A stretch of DNA of 64,000 nucleotides from Campylobacter novaezeelandiae (lineage in GTDB: Bacteria > Campylobacterota > Campylobacteria > Campylobacterales > Campylobacteraceae), in the NCBI RefSeq assembly GCF_004323845.1, contig NZ_QPGR01000008.1, positions 1-64,000 on the forward strand, in the 5' to 3' direction. The position numbers and the translations under genes were made by a program. Shown here in pieces: positions 48,525-60,854 of this stretch (position 1 is the first letter of the stretch; each line of letters starts with the position of its first letter). Below the pieces are notes generated by a model. The model was not told the DNA's origin. It ran no database searches and worked only from the letters and a program-made list of their open reading frames with translations.

Positions 48525-50240
48525 TTATAAATTGACATTCACTTTATATTCACTTAAATTATTACCTTTTGTATCCATAACATGAACAGCGCAAGCAATA
48601 CAAGGATCGTAAGAGTGAATTTTTCTAATAATTTCAAGAGGTTGTTTTACATCAGCAATTTTTAAACCTATTAAACATTGCTCATAGCTTCCACCTACTC
48701 CTTTAGCATCTTTTGGACTTGCATTCCAAGTTGATGGTACTACTGCTTGCCAATTTTCAATTACACCATTTTTAATACGACACCAATGACTTAATGTTCC
48801 ACGAGGCACATGACCCATATAACGGCCTTTATACTCTTTAGAATTATCAATTACATATGGAGCACAAGTACTTTGATCTACCTTTAAATTTTCTACCAAA
48901 TTATCAAAAGCTCTTAAAGTATTGTTTGCCACAATTTTTGCTTCTATACAGCGTGCCGCTGTTCTTCCAAGCGTACTAAATATAGCATTTAAAGGAAGTC
49001 CTGTTTCTTTTAAAAACTCATCTACAACAGGGACAACATTTTTATTACCCTTAGCATAATTAACCACAATGTTTGCTAAAGGTCCTACTTGCATTGGCTC
49101 CCCATCATATCTTGGCGCTTTAATCCAACTATATTTACCTTTAGTATCAAATACTTTAGAGGTTACTTTATTTCCATGATGATCTATACTTTCTCCATCT
49201 ATAAGTCCTGTATAATTTGGATTTGTTTTACCATCATAAGGATGTAAAGCTTCATTATCTGCATACCAAGAATGCGTTGCCTCTTCTGTAATTTTATCTT
49301 CATCAACTTCGTAAACTTTACTCAAATCACCATTTTTAATAATACCGCTTTCAAAAAGCCATTCATCTCTTCCAAGTTGAAATTCCTTAAAAGTATAAAG
49401 ATTGGAAACACCTATATCATTTAAAACGCTTGCTTCGTTTGCATAAGCTTTAGCTGCCATAACAAGATCAGGATAATAAGCACGATTAACAAAATCCGCA
49501 ACCTCTTGGAATTTGCTCATATATTCACCCATTCTAGAAGGAGATAATAAATCCATAACACAAGTTACCCCTCCTACAGTTAAACTTTGAGGATGTGGAT
49601 TTTTTGCACCAAAAATTGCCATACACTGAGCAATTATCCTTTGAATTCTTAAGCATTCAAGATAATGAGAAAGAACTATAAGATTTTCCTCAGGGCTTAA
49701 ACGATAGGTTGGATGACCATAATAAGCATTAGCAAAAGGTCCTAAATTTCCTTTATCTACAAAAGTTTTAAGTCTTTGTTGCACCTCTAAAAGTTTATCT
49801 GCACCTGTTGCATAAGGATTAGATGTATAATTAAATGCAATATCACTAGCCTTTTTTACATCGGCACTTAAAGCACTTACAACATCTGCCCAATCAAGCC
49901 CATGAAGTTGATAAAAATGCACTATATGATCATGTAAAAATAAAGCAGCATTCATTAAAGTTCTAGTAAGTAAAGCATTAAGTGGGGGAGTAATTCCCAA
50001 AGCATTTTCAACAGCAACAATACCTGCTTTATAATGAGAAAAAGTACAAACTCCACAAATTCTTTGAGTCATAAAGCCAGCATCTCTTGGATCACGCCCC
50101 TTAACAATAACTTCTATACCACGCCATAAAGTAGAACCTGCATAAGCTTCTTTAACTATATTATTTTCATCAACAACGACTTCAACCCTTAAATGGCCTT
50201 CAATTCTTGTAATCGGATCTACGATAATTTTTTGATTCAT
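48525..50240 (-). CDS. hydB: Ni-Fe hydrogenase large subunit
   Basis: The catalytic subunit with the Ni-Fe site. The 571-residue precursor carries the N-terminal pair RICGVCTFSHYKA and the C-terminal pair DPCIACAVH, supplying the four nickel-binding cysteines. A 15-residue tail after the histidine (VMDTKGNNLSEYKVN...) would be cleaved by HydD. Exported with HydA through the Tat system (family knowledge). H2 oxidation supports anaerobic and microaerobic growth and gut colonisation. Confidence 0.97.
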   Translation of the reverse strand: MNQKIIVDPITRIEGHLRVEVVVDENNIVKEAYAGSTLWRGIEVIVKGRDPRDAGFMTQRICGVCTFSHYKAGIVAVENALGITPPLNALLTRTLMNAALFLHDHIVHFYQLHGLDWADVVSALSADVKKASDIAFNYTSNPYATGADKLLEVQQRLKTFVDKGNLGPFANAYYGHPTYRLSPEENLIVLSHYLECLRIQRIIAQCMAIFGAKNPHPQSLTVGGVTCVMDLLSPSRMGEYMSKFQEVADFVNRAYYPDLVMAAKAYANEASVLNDIGVSNLYTFKEFQLGRDEWLFESGIIKNGDLSKVYEVDEDKITEEATHSWYADNEALHPYDGKTNPNYTGLIDGESIDHHGNKVTSKVFDTKGKYSWIKAPRYDGEPMQVGPLANIVVNYAKGNKNVVPVVDEFLKETGLPLNAIFSTLGRTAARCIEAKIVANNTLRAFDNLVENLKVDQSTCAPYVIDNSKEYKGRYMGHVPRGTLSHWCRIKNGVIENWQAVVPSTWNASPKDAKGVGGSYEQCLIGLKIADVKQPLEIIRKIHSYDPCIACAVHVMDTKGNNLSEYKVNVNL

Positions 50241-50242
50241 TA

Positions 50243-51382
50243 TTATTCCTTGTCTTTTTGTGTAGAAGATATTATAGCATGTGCTGCAATCGCAACACCA
50301 GTAAGAGTAAGAACTCCTATGCCAATTTTATCAGAAATACTATCAGCACCTAAACCAAAAACTGTATCAAATTTTCGACTTGCCATAGGCTCTTCAAAAG
50401 GACCCATAGTATCCCAAAAATCAGGCTCTGAGCAACCTATACAACCATGCCCTGCTTGAATAGGCCAAGAAGTGTGCTGATTAAATCTTTCTCTTGAACA
50501 ATTATTAAAAGTATAAGGACCTTTACAACCTACTCTATAAAGGCAATATCCATTTTTTGCACCTTCATCTCCAAAAGAATGGACAAATTCTCCTGCATCA
50601 AAATGTCCCCTTCTTTCACAAAGATCATGAATTCTTAAACCATAAGCCCATTTTGGTCTATTATAGACATCTAAAGATGGGAGTTCGCCAAAAAGTAAAT
50701 AATGTAAAACATTACCTACAATATTTTTCTCGCTAGGAGGACAACCTGGAATATTAATAACAGTTTTATTTGTTACTTTAGATAAGGCTTTAGCATTACT
50801 TGGATTTGGTCTTGCTGCCTGAATTCCCCCAAAAGATGAACATGTTCCTATAGCAAAAATAGCAAGAGCATTTTCACTTGCCTCTTTTGCTATTTCAAAT
50901 CCACTTTTACCTTTTGGACCTATAGTTAAAAAATATTCTGTATCTCCGGAAGGAATCCCTCCTTCTACCATTAAAATATATTTATTTTTATGCTTAATGA
51001 TAGCATTTTCTAAATTCTCTTCAGCTTGCCAACCTGCTGCTGCCATAACGGTTTCATGATATTCTAAAGAAATATAATCAAAAATTAAACTATCAATAGT
51101 TGGTGTATCTGTTCTCAATAAACTCTCTGAACAACCTGTGCATTCTGCCATATGAAGCCATATAACAGGAAGTCTATCAGCTAACTCAGCAGCACGAGCT
51201 ACCATAGGAGTAAAACTTGCTGGAAGAGCCAAAAAAGCTGTCATAGCTGCTGCCCATTTCATAAAATCTCTTCTAGTAAAACCTGAGTTTTCCAAAGCTT
51301 TTACAATAGAATTATTGGATTTTAAAGAAGGAAGTTTTTCAAGCATTTTTAAACGGAAATCAATTTCTTTATAATCAATCAT
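50243..51382 (-). CDS. hydA: Ni-Fe hydrogenase small subunit
   Basis: The electron-transfer subunit with three iron-sulfur clusters, about 379 residues. A twin-arginine signal is visible as TRRDFMKWAAAMTAFLALPA. Proximal-cluster cysteines are in HMAECTGCSESLL, others in GTCSSFGG and CPPSEKN; the medial cluster is in RVGCKGPYTFNNC and GCIGCSEPDFWD. A C-terminal helix (GIGVLTLTGVAIAAHAII) anchors it. Start ATG 51382 (MIDYKEIDF) has AAGGA six bases upstream; an ATG five codons earlier has none. First gene of hydABCD. Confidence 0.95.
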   Translation of the reverse strand: MIDYKEIDFRLKMLEKLPSLKSNNSIVKALENSGFTRRDFMKWAAAMTAFLALPASFTPMVARAAELADRLPVIWLHMAECTGCSESLLRTDTPTIDSLIFDYISLEYHETVMAAAGWQAEENLENAIIKHKNKYILMVEGGIPSGDTEYFLTIGPKGKSGFEIAKEASENALAIFAIGTCSSFGGIQAARPNPSNAKALSKVTNKTVINIPGCPPSEKNIVGNVLHYLLFGELPSLDVYNRPKWAYGLRIHDLCERRGHFDAGEFVHSFGDEGAKNGYCLYRVGCKGPYTFNNCSRERFNQHTSWPIQAGHGCIGCSEPDFWDTMGPFEEPMASRKFDTVFGLGADSISDKIGIGVLTLTGVAIAAHAIISSTQKDKE

Positions 51383-51505
51383 CCTTATTCCTTGCATAGT
51401 AAATTTATTTAATTATAAATATATAATAAAATAAAGAAATTTAAATTTAAATTAAATTTTGATTTATTATTTATAATATTTTTTAAATTAAAATACTAAT
51501 TTTAT

Positions 51506-53338
51506 TTATAAACCCTTTTTTAATTTTCTAATCAAAAATCTCGCAGGATGTATGTCAGAAATAAATCTTTTAAAAAATCCTAAAGGCTCTTCATTTATCA
51601 GAAAACAAATATATCTAGCAGCTAAAATACTCGTACTAAAAGCTCTTGAACCGTGTGCGAAATTCAAATAAAGATTGGGAATATTTTTTCCAGTTTTTTG
51701 TTCTTTATTTTTAGTCCATAATAAATTTTTATAATTTGCTTTATAAAACTGCTCATCATAAGCTGGACCTACTATGCAAAATCTATCACTTGAATAAGAT
51801 CTAAAACCAACTTTTGAACCTACAACTACAGCCTTTTTAGCATCTTTTAGAAATTCGCTCACTTTTTCTATATTTTCTTTATCATCTACATTTTTAGAAG
51901 ATAAACTTTCATCTAAACGATCATAACTTGCTCCAATTACTTGTATATCATTTTTTATAGGGCAAATATAACCCTTTGAAGACAAAGGATATTTGATATC
52001 TAAAATAGGTTTTAGATGAGTAACTTGACCTCTAACCTTGCTTAAATTCATCCCATCATAATTTATAAAATCTTTGGTATCTGATCCTAATGCATAGATT
52101 AAAATCCCAAAGCCATCTTTTTTTTCAGCATCTTTAAAACTAAGTGAAAAAAGTTCATTATCAAATTCATAATTTAAAAATTCATGATTAAAATAAATCT
52201 TAGCATTGCTTTTTATAAAAAGTTCTTTTACAATTTTTTTAGGATCTATAACGCCACCATCTTCTAAAAAAGCTTGATTATCTTTTATAGCAAATAAAGG
52301 ATTATCTTTTTGACTTATAAATCTTTGTTTCATCAAATCATTATGAGCAAATTCAACTACTCCATTAAAAGACAGATTAAGAATTTGCCTATAAAAACGA
52401 CTTGCTTCAATAAAAGATTCTTGAGAGAATTCTCCCAAAGAAACATTAGGCTTTAAAATTAAAGAACTTAAAATCCCGCTTTCATTGCCACTTGCACCCA
52501 ATCCTAAAGAAGATTTTTTCTCAAAAATACTTATATCAAACCCTCTTAAACTAAGTTCATATGCAAGCAATGCAGCACAAATACCTGCACCTACAATTGC
52601 AACTTTTTTATTTTTTACTTTTTGATCAACTTTTAAGAAATAAGCTTCTTTATCTTTGATTAAATAACCTTTAAAAAAAGCTCTAAGCATTTCTCTTTTT
52701 CTAAAGCCTGAAATTTTCTTTGTTTCAAAACCAAAATTTTCAAGATTTTTTCTTAAAAAACTCGAAGCAGAAAAAGTGCAAACTTGGGCTTTAAAATTGG
52801 ATAATCTTGACATATTAAAGACAAGTTTTTCATCAAACATTTCTTTATTTTTACTAGGTGAAAAACCATCTAAGTACCAAACATCTGCCTTAAATTCAAG
52901 ATCGCTTAAAATATTAGCATTGCCAAAAACAAGATCTAAAAAACAATCCTTAAAATAAAAACGATAATATCCCTCTTTACATTTTGGATAAAACTTTAAA
53001 AATTCTTCCAAATATTCTTTAAATTCATCATAAAATCCTAATTTTTTATAAATTTCCCTTAAAAAATCTTTTTCTATATAAAAACCTTCTATGCTTATAT
53101 AAAAAAGTTTTTTAGGTCTTTTTGTGGCCTTTAAGAATCTTTTCAAAGTAAGAAAAAAATTTAAACCTATACCAAAACCTAATTCAGCAATCACAAAACT
53201 ATCATTTTGTGTAAATTCAAAAGATTCACTGTAAATATATTTACTCTCATTTAAGCCATCTTTAGAATTAAAATAAAAATCATCAAAATCTAAAGAAAAA
53301 GGAGTATTATCTTTAAAAATAATTTTAGCTTTTTTCAT
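51506..53338 (-). CDS. mnmC: MnmC bifunctional tRNA modification enzyme
   Basis: Acts on the wobble uridine: the FAD part converts cmnm5s2U to nm5s2U and the methyltransferase part gives mnm5s2U. The 610-residue protein has an N-terminal SAM-methyltransferase domain (about 1-230; [28 protein letters not shown]) and a C-terminal DAO-type FAD domain (about 245-580; [17 protein letters not shown]). The short 5-bp gap to amiA suggests co-transcription. Confidence 0.93.
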   Translation of the reverse strand: MKKAKIIFKDNTPFSLDFDDFYFNSKDGLNESKYIYSESFEFTQNDSFVIAELGFGIGLNFFLTLKRFLKATKRPKKLFYISIEGFYIEKDFLREIYKKLGFYDEFKEYLEEFLKFYPKCKEGYYRFYFKDCFLDLVFGNANILSDLEFKADVWYLDGFSPSKNKEMFDEKLVFNMSRLSNFKAQVCTFSASSFLRKNLENFGFETKKISGFRKREMLRAFFKGYLIKDKEAYFLKVDQKVKNKKVAIVGAGICAALLAYELSLRGFDISIFEKKSSLGLGASGNESGILSSLILKPNVSLGEFSQESFIEASRFYRQILNLSFNGVVEFAHNDLMKQRFISQKDNPLFAIKDNQAFLEDGGVIDPKKIVKELFIKSNAKIYFNHEFLNYEFDNELFSLSFKDAEKKDGFGILIYALGSDTKDFINYDGMNLSKVRGQVTHLKPILDIKYPLSSKGYICPIKNDIQVIGASYDRLDESLSSKNVDDKENIEKVSEFLKDAKKAVVVGSKVGFRSYSSDRFCIVGPAYDEQFYKANYKNLLWTKNKEQKTGKNIPNLYLNFAHGSRAFSTSILAARYICFLINEEPLGFFKRFISDIHPARFLIRKLKKGL

Positions 53339-53343
53339 TTTCT

Positions 53344-55368
53344 TTAGCGATTGTTATAAAAATAACTCTCCACTCCATCCACTATACCCTTGGCTAAAGT
53401 ATCCTGAAAACTCTTATTTGCTATTCTTTTACCTTCGCTTGGATGGGTAATATAGCCTATCTCAATCAAAATCGCTGGCATTTGTGCTCCAACTAAAACC
53501 CAAAAAGGAGCTTCTCTTACCCCTCCATCAACAACTTTGTATTTTTTTCTTACTTGAGAAAGAATATTTTTTTGAACATCTATAGCAAATTTATTTGAAG
53601 CAATAATTTTTTCACGATTTAAAAAATTTAAAATACTTTGTTTTGAGAAATAATTAATTTCTTCAAAATCTCCCTGATTTTCTTTTTCAGCGGCTTTTTT
53701 GCTTCTTTCGCTTCTTGCTGGACTCAAAAAGAAAGTTTCAACCCCTTCTGCACTTTTAGCTTTTTTTGCATTAGGGGCTGCATTTGCGTGAATTGATATA
53801 AATAAATCAGCTTTTTTATCATTGGCAAATTTAGTCCTATCTCTTAAATTGATAAATTTATCTGTACTTCTAGTATAAAGAACTTTATAGCCTTTTTTCT
53901 TAAGTTCATTACCAAGTTTCAAAGCTGTGCTTAATACTATATTCTTCTCTTTTAAAGTGCCCTTTTTATCACTTAAAGCACCACTATCTTTTCCTCCATG
54001 TCCTGCATCAATCACTATCAGTTTTTTAGATCTAAAATTTGAATTCAAAGCACTCTTATTTGAATTAGTTTTTGTAGTATTTTTTGCAGTTTGAAAAGCT
54101 ATCATCAAAGTTTTATCACTTAAATCTTGAGTAAATTGAAATTCTTTTGGTCCACTCAAAACTATACGGATAGTTTTAGGATTATACTGTGCTACTGTGA
54201 TAGTATTTTGCTTAAAACTAAAACTTTTACGTGATCCTTCTAAAACTCCTTTAAAACTTATAATTTGTCTAAAAACATTTTGTTCCTTTGAGACAAAAGA
54301 ATTTATCTCTTTTTCATCAATATCTCCACTTAAATTTAAAACTACCCCATTTAAAACTTTATCTACATCTAAAACATAAAGTGTTTCTTCTTTTTGATTT
54401 TTTTTATCAATTGGTTTTTGATTTTGTTTTTTTTCTAAGGCCTGAGATTTTATTTCTTGCTTATTTATTTTTTTTTCTATAGAAACTTCTTGTTTAATTT
54501 TTTCTTGAACTGAATTTTTTTTGATTTCTTTTTCTTTTTGCGAAATTAAAATGCTTAATTTACTTCCGTCTAATTTAAAACTAATAGGAAGTTTTTCTTT
54601 AGCATAAACAACAATACGCGTCGTTTTAGGATTATACTGAGAAATTACGACATTATAGTTATTAAAATCATACTTTTTTCTTCCACCTTCTAAAATAGCC
54701 TCAAAATCAATAATGTAACGAAAATTATTCTTTTCATCTAAAACAAAGTTCTTAATATCTTCCTTTTTTAAATTTGAATTAAGAATTAATTCTACATCCT
54801 GTTCATTTTTTTTTGAAGATAAAATATAAATTTTATCTGTTTTGATATTGCTTTTAGAATTAATTTCTTGAGTGTTTTTGCTAGTATTTTTTGTTATATT
54901 CTTGTCTATTGTTTTATCTTGCTTTTTATTTTGTTCTTTTACCTGAACTTGTTTAATTTGATTTTCTTTATTTAGAGAATTTGATGTTTGAGTAATTTGA
55001 GCATCATTGTTTAAATTTGTTTTTGATGATGCTTTAGATTTTTCATCTTTAAGTTTTATAACAATTTCTCTTAAAGCATTAATAACACTTTGTTTAACTC
55101 CACTTTCTTCTAATTCGCTAGCATAGGATTTATCATCTAAGCTTAAAGCATTTGAGCTAATAATCAAACGTTTTAAAACTTCTATTTTAGATTTTTCATC
55201 ATCTTTTATTACGCTTTGTATATAAAGACTTTTGAGTTGATGATGAAATTTAATTTGTTCTTGATTATTAGAATTAATAAAATTTTTATCAAAATTTGAT
55301 AATTCATTTTCAAAAGCACCAAAACAAAAATTAACAAAAATAAAAAATAATACTAAAATTTTAGTCAT
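53344..55368 (-). CDS. amiA: N-acetylmuramoyl-L-alanine amidase with two AMIN domains
   Basis: A periplasmic zinc amidase that cleaves the stem peptide from glycan for cell separation. The 674-residue protein has a signal peptide ([14 protein letters not shown]), an N-terminal helical region, two AMIN-type beta-domains (about 170-275 and 335-430, each ending in a QYNPKTxRIVV motif), a basic Lys/Gln linker and an Amidase_3 domain (about 445-674). Zinc ligands are in [21 protein letters not shown] and ISIHANAA; the catalytic Glu is in [10 protein letters not shown]. An EnvC-like activator and FtsEX are encoded close by. Confidence 0.95.
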   Translation of the reverse strand: MTKILVLFFIFVNFCFGAFENELSNFDKNFINSNNQEQIKFHHQLKSLYIQSVIKDDEKSKIEVLKRLIISSNALSLDDKSYASELEESGVKQSVINALREIVIKLKDEKSKASSKTNLNNDAQITQTSNSLNKENQIKQVQVKEQNKKQDKTIDKNITKNTSKNTQEINSKSNIKTDKIYILSSKKNEQDVELILNSNLKKEDIKNFVLDEKNNFRYIIDFEAILEGGRKKYDFNNYNVVISQYNPKTTRIVVYAKEKLPISFKLDGSKLSILISQKEKEIKKNSVQEKIKQEVSIEKKINKQEIKSQALEKKQNQKPIDKKNQKEETLYVLDVDKVLNGVVLNLSGDIDEKEINSFVSKEQNVFRQIISFKGVLEGSRKSFSFKQNTITVAQYNPKTIRIVLSGPKEFQFTQDLSDKTLMIAFQTAKNTTKTNSNKSALNSNFRSKKLIVIDAGHGGKDSGALSDKKGTLKEKNIVLSTALKLGNELKKKGYKVLYTRSTDKFINLRDRTKFANDKKADLFISIHANAAPNAKKAKSAEGVETFFLSPARSERSKKAAEKENQGDFEEINYFSKQSILNFLNREKIIASNKFAIDVQKNILSQVRKKYKVVDGGVREAPFWVLVGAQMPAILIEIGYITHPSEGKRIANKSFQDTLAKGIVDGVESYFYNNR

Positions 55369-56459
55369 TATTCTCCATTAACAAGTTTATCTATAAGCTC
55401 TTTAACGCTTATTAATTTTTCTAAACGATAACCATTAGCACCAGTAAAAAACAATCCTGTTTCTTTTCTTCCATAATAAGCATCAAAAAGTCTATCAGCT
55501 ATACAATATCCTACCTTTGTAGCTTCTTTTCCTCTTTCGCAAGGAGAAACACAATTGCTAACACAATTAATTTTTGGACCCATTCTTTTTTCAACCAAAT
55601 TAAGCAAATTAGTTTGTATACCCCTTGCTGGATAACCTACAGGTGATTTTATAAGTTTAATATCATCTTCTTTACACTCAAGCAAAACATTTTTAAATTC
55701 ATCACTTGCATCACATTCAAAAGTTCCAATAAATCTTGTTCCCATTTGAACTCCACTTGCACCAAGAGAAAGCATTTTCTCAATATCATTTTTATCCCAA
55801 ATTCCACCAGCAACTATGACAGGAAAAGAACCCCAATTTTTTACTTCCTCTAATACAGGAGCAATTAGATTTTCAAGCTTATATGCAGGATTTAAACATT
55901 GTTCATAAGTAAAACCTTGATGTCCTCCACTTTTTGGTCCCTCTAAGATAACAGCATCAGGCAAACGATTATAACGCCCAAGCCATCTTTTGCAGATAAT
56001 TTTTAGAGCTTTAGCAGATGAAACAATAGGAACAAGTGCTACATCTGGAAAATCTATAGTAAATTCTGGCAAATTTGTAGGAAGACCTGCTCCTGAAACA
56101 ATAACATTAAACCCAACTTCACAAGCATCACGCACAATCCTAGAATAATCATTACTAGCACAAAGTATATTGCACCCTAAAGGTGCATCTTTACAAATTT
56201 TTCTAGCATTATCAATTAAAGCCTGCAATCCTTTACGTGAATAAAAATTTTCACTTCCATAAGGTCTTGAATTAAATTCTTTGCTTACATATTGTAAATT
56301 TCCATAATATCCCGTTCCAACAGATGAAATAATTCCAAGTCCCCCATTTAAAGATACAGCTGAAGCCAATTTATCCCAACTTATACCAAGTCCCATTCCA
56401 CCTTGAAAAATGGGATATTTTATAGTATGTTTTCCTATTTTCAAAGGTTTAAAACTCAT
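55368..56459 (-). CDS. Nitronate monooxygenase/FabK-family flavoprotein with Cys cluster
   Basis: A 363-residue FMN TIM-barrel protein. FQGGMGLGISWDKLA at the start and PVIVAGGIWDKNDIEKML plus SLGASGVQMGTRFI are family hallmarks. A four-cysteine stretch near the C-terminus (NCVSNCVSPCERG ... GYC) suggests a bound metal or iron-sulfur cluster, which classic nitronate monooxygenases lack. Role unknown: nitronate oxidation, enoyl reduction or detoxification are all possible. It is translationally coupled to amiA (TAATG) and to tyrS (ATGA). Confidence 0.8.
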   Translation of the reverse strand: MSFKPLKIGKHTIKYPIFQGGMGLGISWDKLASAVSLNGGLGIISSVGTGYYGNLQYVSKEFNSRPYGSENFYSRKGLQALIDNARKICKDAPLGCNILCASNDYSRIVRDACEVGFNVIVSGAGLPTNLPEFTIDFPDVALVPIVSSAKALKIICKRWLGRYNRLPDAVILEGPKSGGHQGFTYEQCLNPAYKLENLIAPVLEEVKNWGSFPVIVAGGIWDKNDIEKMLSLGASGVQMGTRFIGTFECDASDEFKNVLLECKEDDIKLIKSPVGYPARGIQTNLLNLVEKRMGPKINCVSNCVSPCERGKEATKVGYCIADRLFDAYYGRKETGLFFTGANGYRLEKLISVKELIDKLVNGE

Positions 56460-57664
56460 TGAACTACCTTTAATTTTGCAAATTTTCTCTTACCAATTTG
56501 TATAACGTACTCGCCTTTGTAAAGTTGCATTTGCTCTTCTTTGGTTTTATTTCCATTAATACTTACTGAATTAGCCAATATGCTCCTTCTTGCTGAAGAG
56601 GTTGAATTCTCTAAACCACAAAATACCAAAGCCTTAGCAAGCCAAATACTTTCTCCTTTAAATTCAAACTCTTCAATTTCACTTGGCAAAGCATTAAAGC
56701 TATGAATTTTATCAAATTCTATTTTTGCATTATTTGCTTGTTCTTTAGAGTGAAAACGTTCTACTATTTCTAAAGCTAAATTTTCTTTAGCTATTTTAGG
56801 ATGAAGTTTATTATTTTTAATATCTTCTTTTATTGATTCAAGCTCAATTAAACTTTTCTGACTTAAAAGCTCATAATATCTAAACATAAGTTCATCGCTA
56901 ATGCTTAAAATTTTAGCATACATATCATTAGCTTTTTCTGTAACTCCTATATAGTTATTTAAACTTTTGCTCATTTTATTAATGCCATCTAGACCTTCTA
57001 AAAGAGGCATCATTATAACAACTTGTTCTTTATTTGTATTGTAAATTCTTTGTAGAGTTCTTCCCATTAAAAGATTAAATTTTTGATCTGTTCCACCCAT
57101 TTCTATATCATTTTTAAGTACAACACTATCATAGCCTTGAAGCAAAGGATATAAAAATTCACAAATACTAATAGGACTTTGTTCCTTAAAACGTTTGGTA
57201 AAATCATCTCTTTCTAGCATTCTAGCTACACTGAAAGTTGAAGTAAGTTCAACCAATCCGCTTGCTCCTAATTCATTTAACCAAGTAGAATTAAATTTAA
57301 TCTGAGTTTTATCCTTATCTAAAATCTTAAAAACTTGCTCTTCATAAGTTTTAGCATTTTTTAAAACTTGCTCTTTATCTAGTTTTTTTCTTGTTGCATT
57401 TTTACCGCTTGGATCTCCAATTTGTCCAGTAAAATCACCAATTAAAAATTGAACTATAGCCCCGTGTTTTTGTAAAAAGGCCATTTTATTTAAAACTACG
57501 CTATGACCTAAATGCAAATCTGGAGCAGTTGGATCAAAACCTGCTTTAATGAAAAAATTTTCACCCTTTTCATAATAGTTTTTAATTAAAATTTCTAATT
57601 TTTCTTCATCAATAATCTCAGCACACCCTCTTTTAACTTCGGCTAAAATATTTTCCATATTCAT
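56456..57664 (-). CDS. tyrS: Tyrosyl-tRNA synthetase
   Basis: A 402-residue class I synthetase. HIGH-type motif DLHLGHSVVL, KMSKS motif INKMSKSLNN, and a C-terminal S4-type RNA-binding domain (about 335-402, STSSARRSILANSVSINGNK). This is the long TyrRS type in which the segment between motifs is extended. It is coupled to the downstream flavoprotein gene and lies 10 bp from spoT. Confidence 0.96.
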   Translation of the reverse strand: MNMENILAEVKRGCAEIIDEEKLEILIKNYYEKGENFFIKAGFDPTAPDLHLGHSVVLNKMAFLQKHGAIVQFLIGDFTGQIGDPSGKNATRKKLDKEQVLKNAKTYEEQVFKILDKDKTQIKFNSTWLNELGASGLVELTSTFSVARMLERDDFTKRFKEQSPISICEFLYPLLQGYDSVVLKNDIEMGGTDQKFNLLMGRTLQRIYNTNKEQVVIMMPLLEGLDGINKMSKSLNNYIGVTEKANDMYAKILSISDELMFRYYELLSQKSLIELESIKEDIKNNKLHPKIAKENLALEIVERFHSKEQANNAKIEFDKIHSFNALPSEIEEFEFKGESIWLAKALVFCGLENSTSSARRSILANSVSINGNKTKEEQMQLYKGEYVIQIGKRKFAKLKVVQ

Positions 57665-57674
57665 AATTTTTCCT

Positions 57675-59870
57675 TTATTTTATACCCCAGCTTTCTTTAT
57701 ATGCATCATTCAAAGATACAAAATCTAAAATTTTACAATGAGTTTTTAACCTATCTTTGATAAGCTCAGGATCAATATTATCTAAAAATTCTATTATAAT
57801 TTCAAAATAATCGACAATAGAATTTTTTTCATTAAATAAATTAATTTTTAATAAATTTACTTGCATTTTAGCAAGTAAAGCTAAAAATTCAGCTAAAGCT
57901 CCTTTTTTATTTTCCAAAGAAAAAAGGAGCTTATAACTTTTTGGAATCTTAGCATCCCATTTTATAAAAACCATATCTTTGTTTTCTTCAAGCATTTTAT
58001 CAGCTCTTTCACAAAATTTATGATGAACCATAGCATTTCCAGAATGAACAAAAGCCATAATAGAATCACCATATTTTGGATGGCAACAATAATCAAACTC
58101 TATATTTGAAATCTTATGATTTGAATAAAGAATAAAATTTCCTATCTTTTGCTCTTTAATCTCATATTTATCAAACCAATAAGATTTTTTTGCGTATTTT
58201 TTAAGTCCATTGACAATATCTTGTAAATATACCTTATCATTAGAAGCTTGTCTTATTCTTCGTTTTAAATTTTCTTTTTCAATCCAGTTTTCGATTTGAT
58301 TTTTAGAAGTTCCAAAAATAAAACATAAAATATTAATCACATTAATAAGATTAATTTCTCTAGATTTTTGTTTACAAAATTCTCTTATGCTAGCTTTTGC
58401 TTTCCCAGTTTTAACGCTATCAATCCAAGAGCAACGATAAAATTTTTCATCACTTGTTATAATATGTACAATATCACCGTTTTTAAGTTCTGTTAAAAGC
58501 GGAACCTTGATACGATTTACATAAGCACTTTTTGCATGAAGTCCTATTTTAGTATGAATTTCATAAGCAAAATCAAGAGCTGTTGCTCCACGTGGCAAAG
58601 TAAAAATTTCTCCTTTAGGAGAATAAACAGCTATATCTTCAACATATAAACTATCTTTAGCATATTCATAAAGCTCTATTGCGCTATAATCTTGCGAATT
58701 TAATACCTCATTTGAAGAAAGATCATTAATCCAATCAAGCTTAGGTACAGCAACATTTCCTTCTTTATATCTCCAATGCGCTGCTATTCCATATTCTGCA
58801 ATCTTATGCATATCAAAAGTTCTAATTTGAGCCTCAATAATATTTTTTGTATCAAATAAAGTTGTATGTATTGTTTGATATCCATTTTGTTTTGGTAAAG
58901 CTATATAGTCCTTAAAACGAGAAATTAAAGGATTAAAATGCGTATGCAAAATTCCCAAAGCAAGATAGCAATCACTTACTTTTTCAACTAAAATTCTAAC
59001 ACCCAACAAATCTAAAACCTCTTCAATTCCTATACCTTTTCTTTGCATTTTAAGATATATAGAATAACTATGTTTAATACGTTTTTGTATTTCAAAGCTC
59101 CCTTGTCTAAAACCATTATTTAAAAACAAAAGCTCTATTTTGGAAATAAATTCATTAAGACCAAGTTGCATGTGTTGATTATTTGAATTAATATAACGAC
59201 TAATTTGATTATATTCATCTGGCATTAAATATTTAAAACTTAAGTCTTCAAGATGGTTCTTAATACTTGAAATTCCAAGTCTATGAGCAATAGGAGCATA
59301 AACAACTAATGTTTCTTCGCTAATTCTTTTTTGTTTTTCACTTCTTAGGACATCTAAAGTAAGCATATTATGAAGTCTATCACAAAGTTTTACAACCAAA
59401 ACTCCAACATCTTCTATACTTGCTAAAAGCATATTTCTAAATGTTAAAGCTGACTTAGTTAAATTTTGTTTAGACTTTGAGCTAATCAGATTATCTTCTC
59501 TGATTTCAATAATTTTAGTAAGGCCTAAAACAAGTTTTAAAACTTCTGAACCAAATTTTTTTCCCAATTCTTCTTCTGTGCAGTAAGTATCCTCGATTAC
59601 ATCATGAAGTAAAGCAGCGATTATACAAGATTTATTACCACTTAAAAATGCTACTAAAGTTGCCACTAAAATAGGATGAACAGCATAAGGTTCCCCACTT
59701 TTTCTTGTTTGTCCTTCATGATAAGTTATACAACAATTTACCGCTTTTTCTAGCATAGAATCAGGTTTAAAAACACTATAAAGAAGTTCTTTTGCCTCCT
59801 CAAGATTTTTACAATTTTTAACTTGTTCTATTAATCTTTCAAGCAATAATTCTTCATCAACTAATTTCAA
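57675..59870 (-). CDS. spoT: Bifunctional (p)ppGpp synthetase/hydrolase
   Basis: The only RSH enzyme seen here; it makes and degrades ppGpp in the stringent response. The 731-residue protein has an HD hydrolase domain (about 35-190; [34 protein letters not shown]), the synthetase domain (about 230-360; [21 protein letters not shown]), TGS (about 415-480; [16 protein letters not shown]) and a C-terminal ACT domain. An intact HDxxED motif shows that hydrolysis is retained. It overlaps rpoZ by 14 bp. Confidence 0.96.
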   Translation of the reverse strand: MKLVDEELLLERLIEQVKNCKNLEEAKELLYSVFKPDSMLEKAVNCCITYHEGQTRKSGEPYAVHPILVATLVAFLSGNKSCIIAALLHDVIEDTYCTEEELGKKFGSEVLKLVLGLTKIIEIREDNLISSKSKQNLTKSALTFRNMLLASIEDVGVLVVKLCDRLHNMLTLDVLRSEKQKRISEETLVVYAPIAHRLGISSIKNHLEDLSFKYLMPDEYNQISRYINSNNQHMQLGLNEFISKIELLFLNNGFRQGSFEIQKRIKHSYSIYLKMQRKGIGIEEVLDLLGVRILVEKVSDCYLALGILHTHFNPLISRFKDYIALPKQNGYQTIHTTLFDTKNIIEAQIRTFDMHKIAEYGIAAHWRYKEGNVAVPKLDWINDLSSNEVLNSQDYSAIELYEYAKDSLYVEDIAVYSPKGEIFTLPRGATALDFAYEIHTKIGLHAKSAYVNRIKVPLLTELKNGDIVHIITSDEKFYRCSWIDSVKTGKAKASIREFCKQKSREINLINVINILCFIFGTSKNQIENWIEKENLKRRIRQASNDKVYLQDIVNGLKKYAKKSYWFDKYEIKEQKIGNFILYSNHKISNIEFDYCCHPKYGDSIMAFVHSGNAMVHHKFCERADKMLEENKDMVFIKWDAKIPKSYKLLFSLENKKGALAEFLALLAKMQVNLLKINLFNEKNSIVDYFEIIIEFLDNIDPELIKDRLKTHCKILDFVSLNDAYKESWGIK

Positions 59871-60075
59871 CTAAACCCTCTAAGGTAATTTTATCATTTG
59901 CAATTTCATATAAAGCAATATCTGTTAATTTTACTTTATTTTTATCAAGTTCAACTAAACAAGTAGCACCATTAGCTAATTGTTCTGCTCTCTTTGCAAC
60001 AACTAAAGATAATTTATAGCGATCATTATTCATTTTCTTTAAAGCTTTGGCAGTAATTTCTTCAATTCTCAACAT
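59857..60075 (-). CDS. rpoZ: RNA polymerase omega subunit
   Basis: A 72-residue subunit that aids assembly of beta-prime and contributes to ppGpp response in some bacteria. The conserved [17 protein letters not shown] segment identifies it. It lies between pyrH and spoT, the same rpoZ-spoT pairing known in many proteobacteria, and overlaps spoT. Confidence 0.94.
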   Translation of the reverse strand: MLRIEEITAKALKKMNNDRYKLSLVVAKRAEQLANGATCLVELDKNKVKLTDIALYEIANDKITLEGLVEIS

Positions 60076-60084
60076 TTTTATCCT

Positions 60085-60813
<729 letters not shown>

Positions 60814-60854
60814 TTAAACTTATAAAATTATATTTTAACTTCTATTAAAATTAG

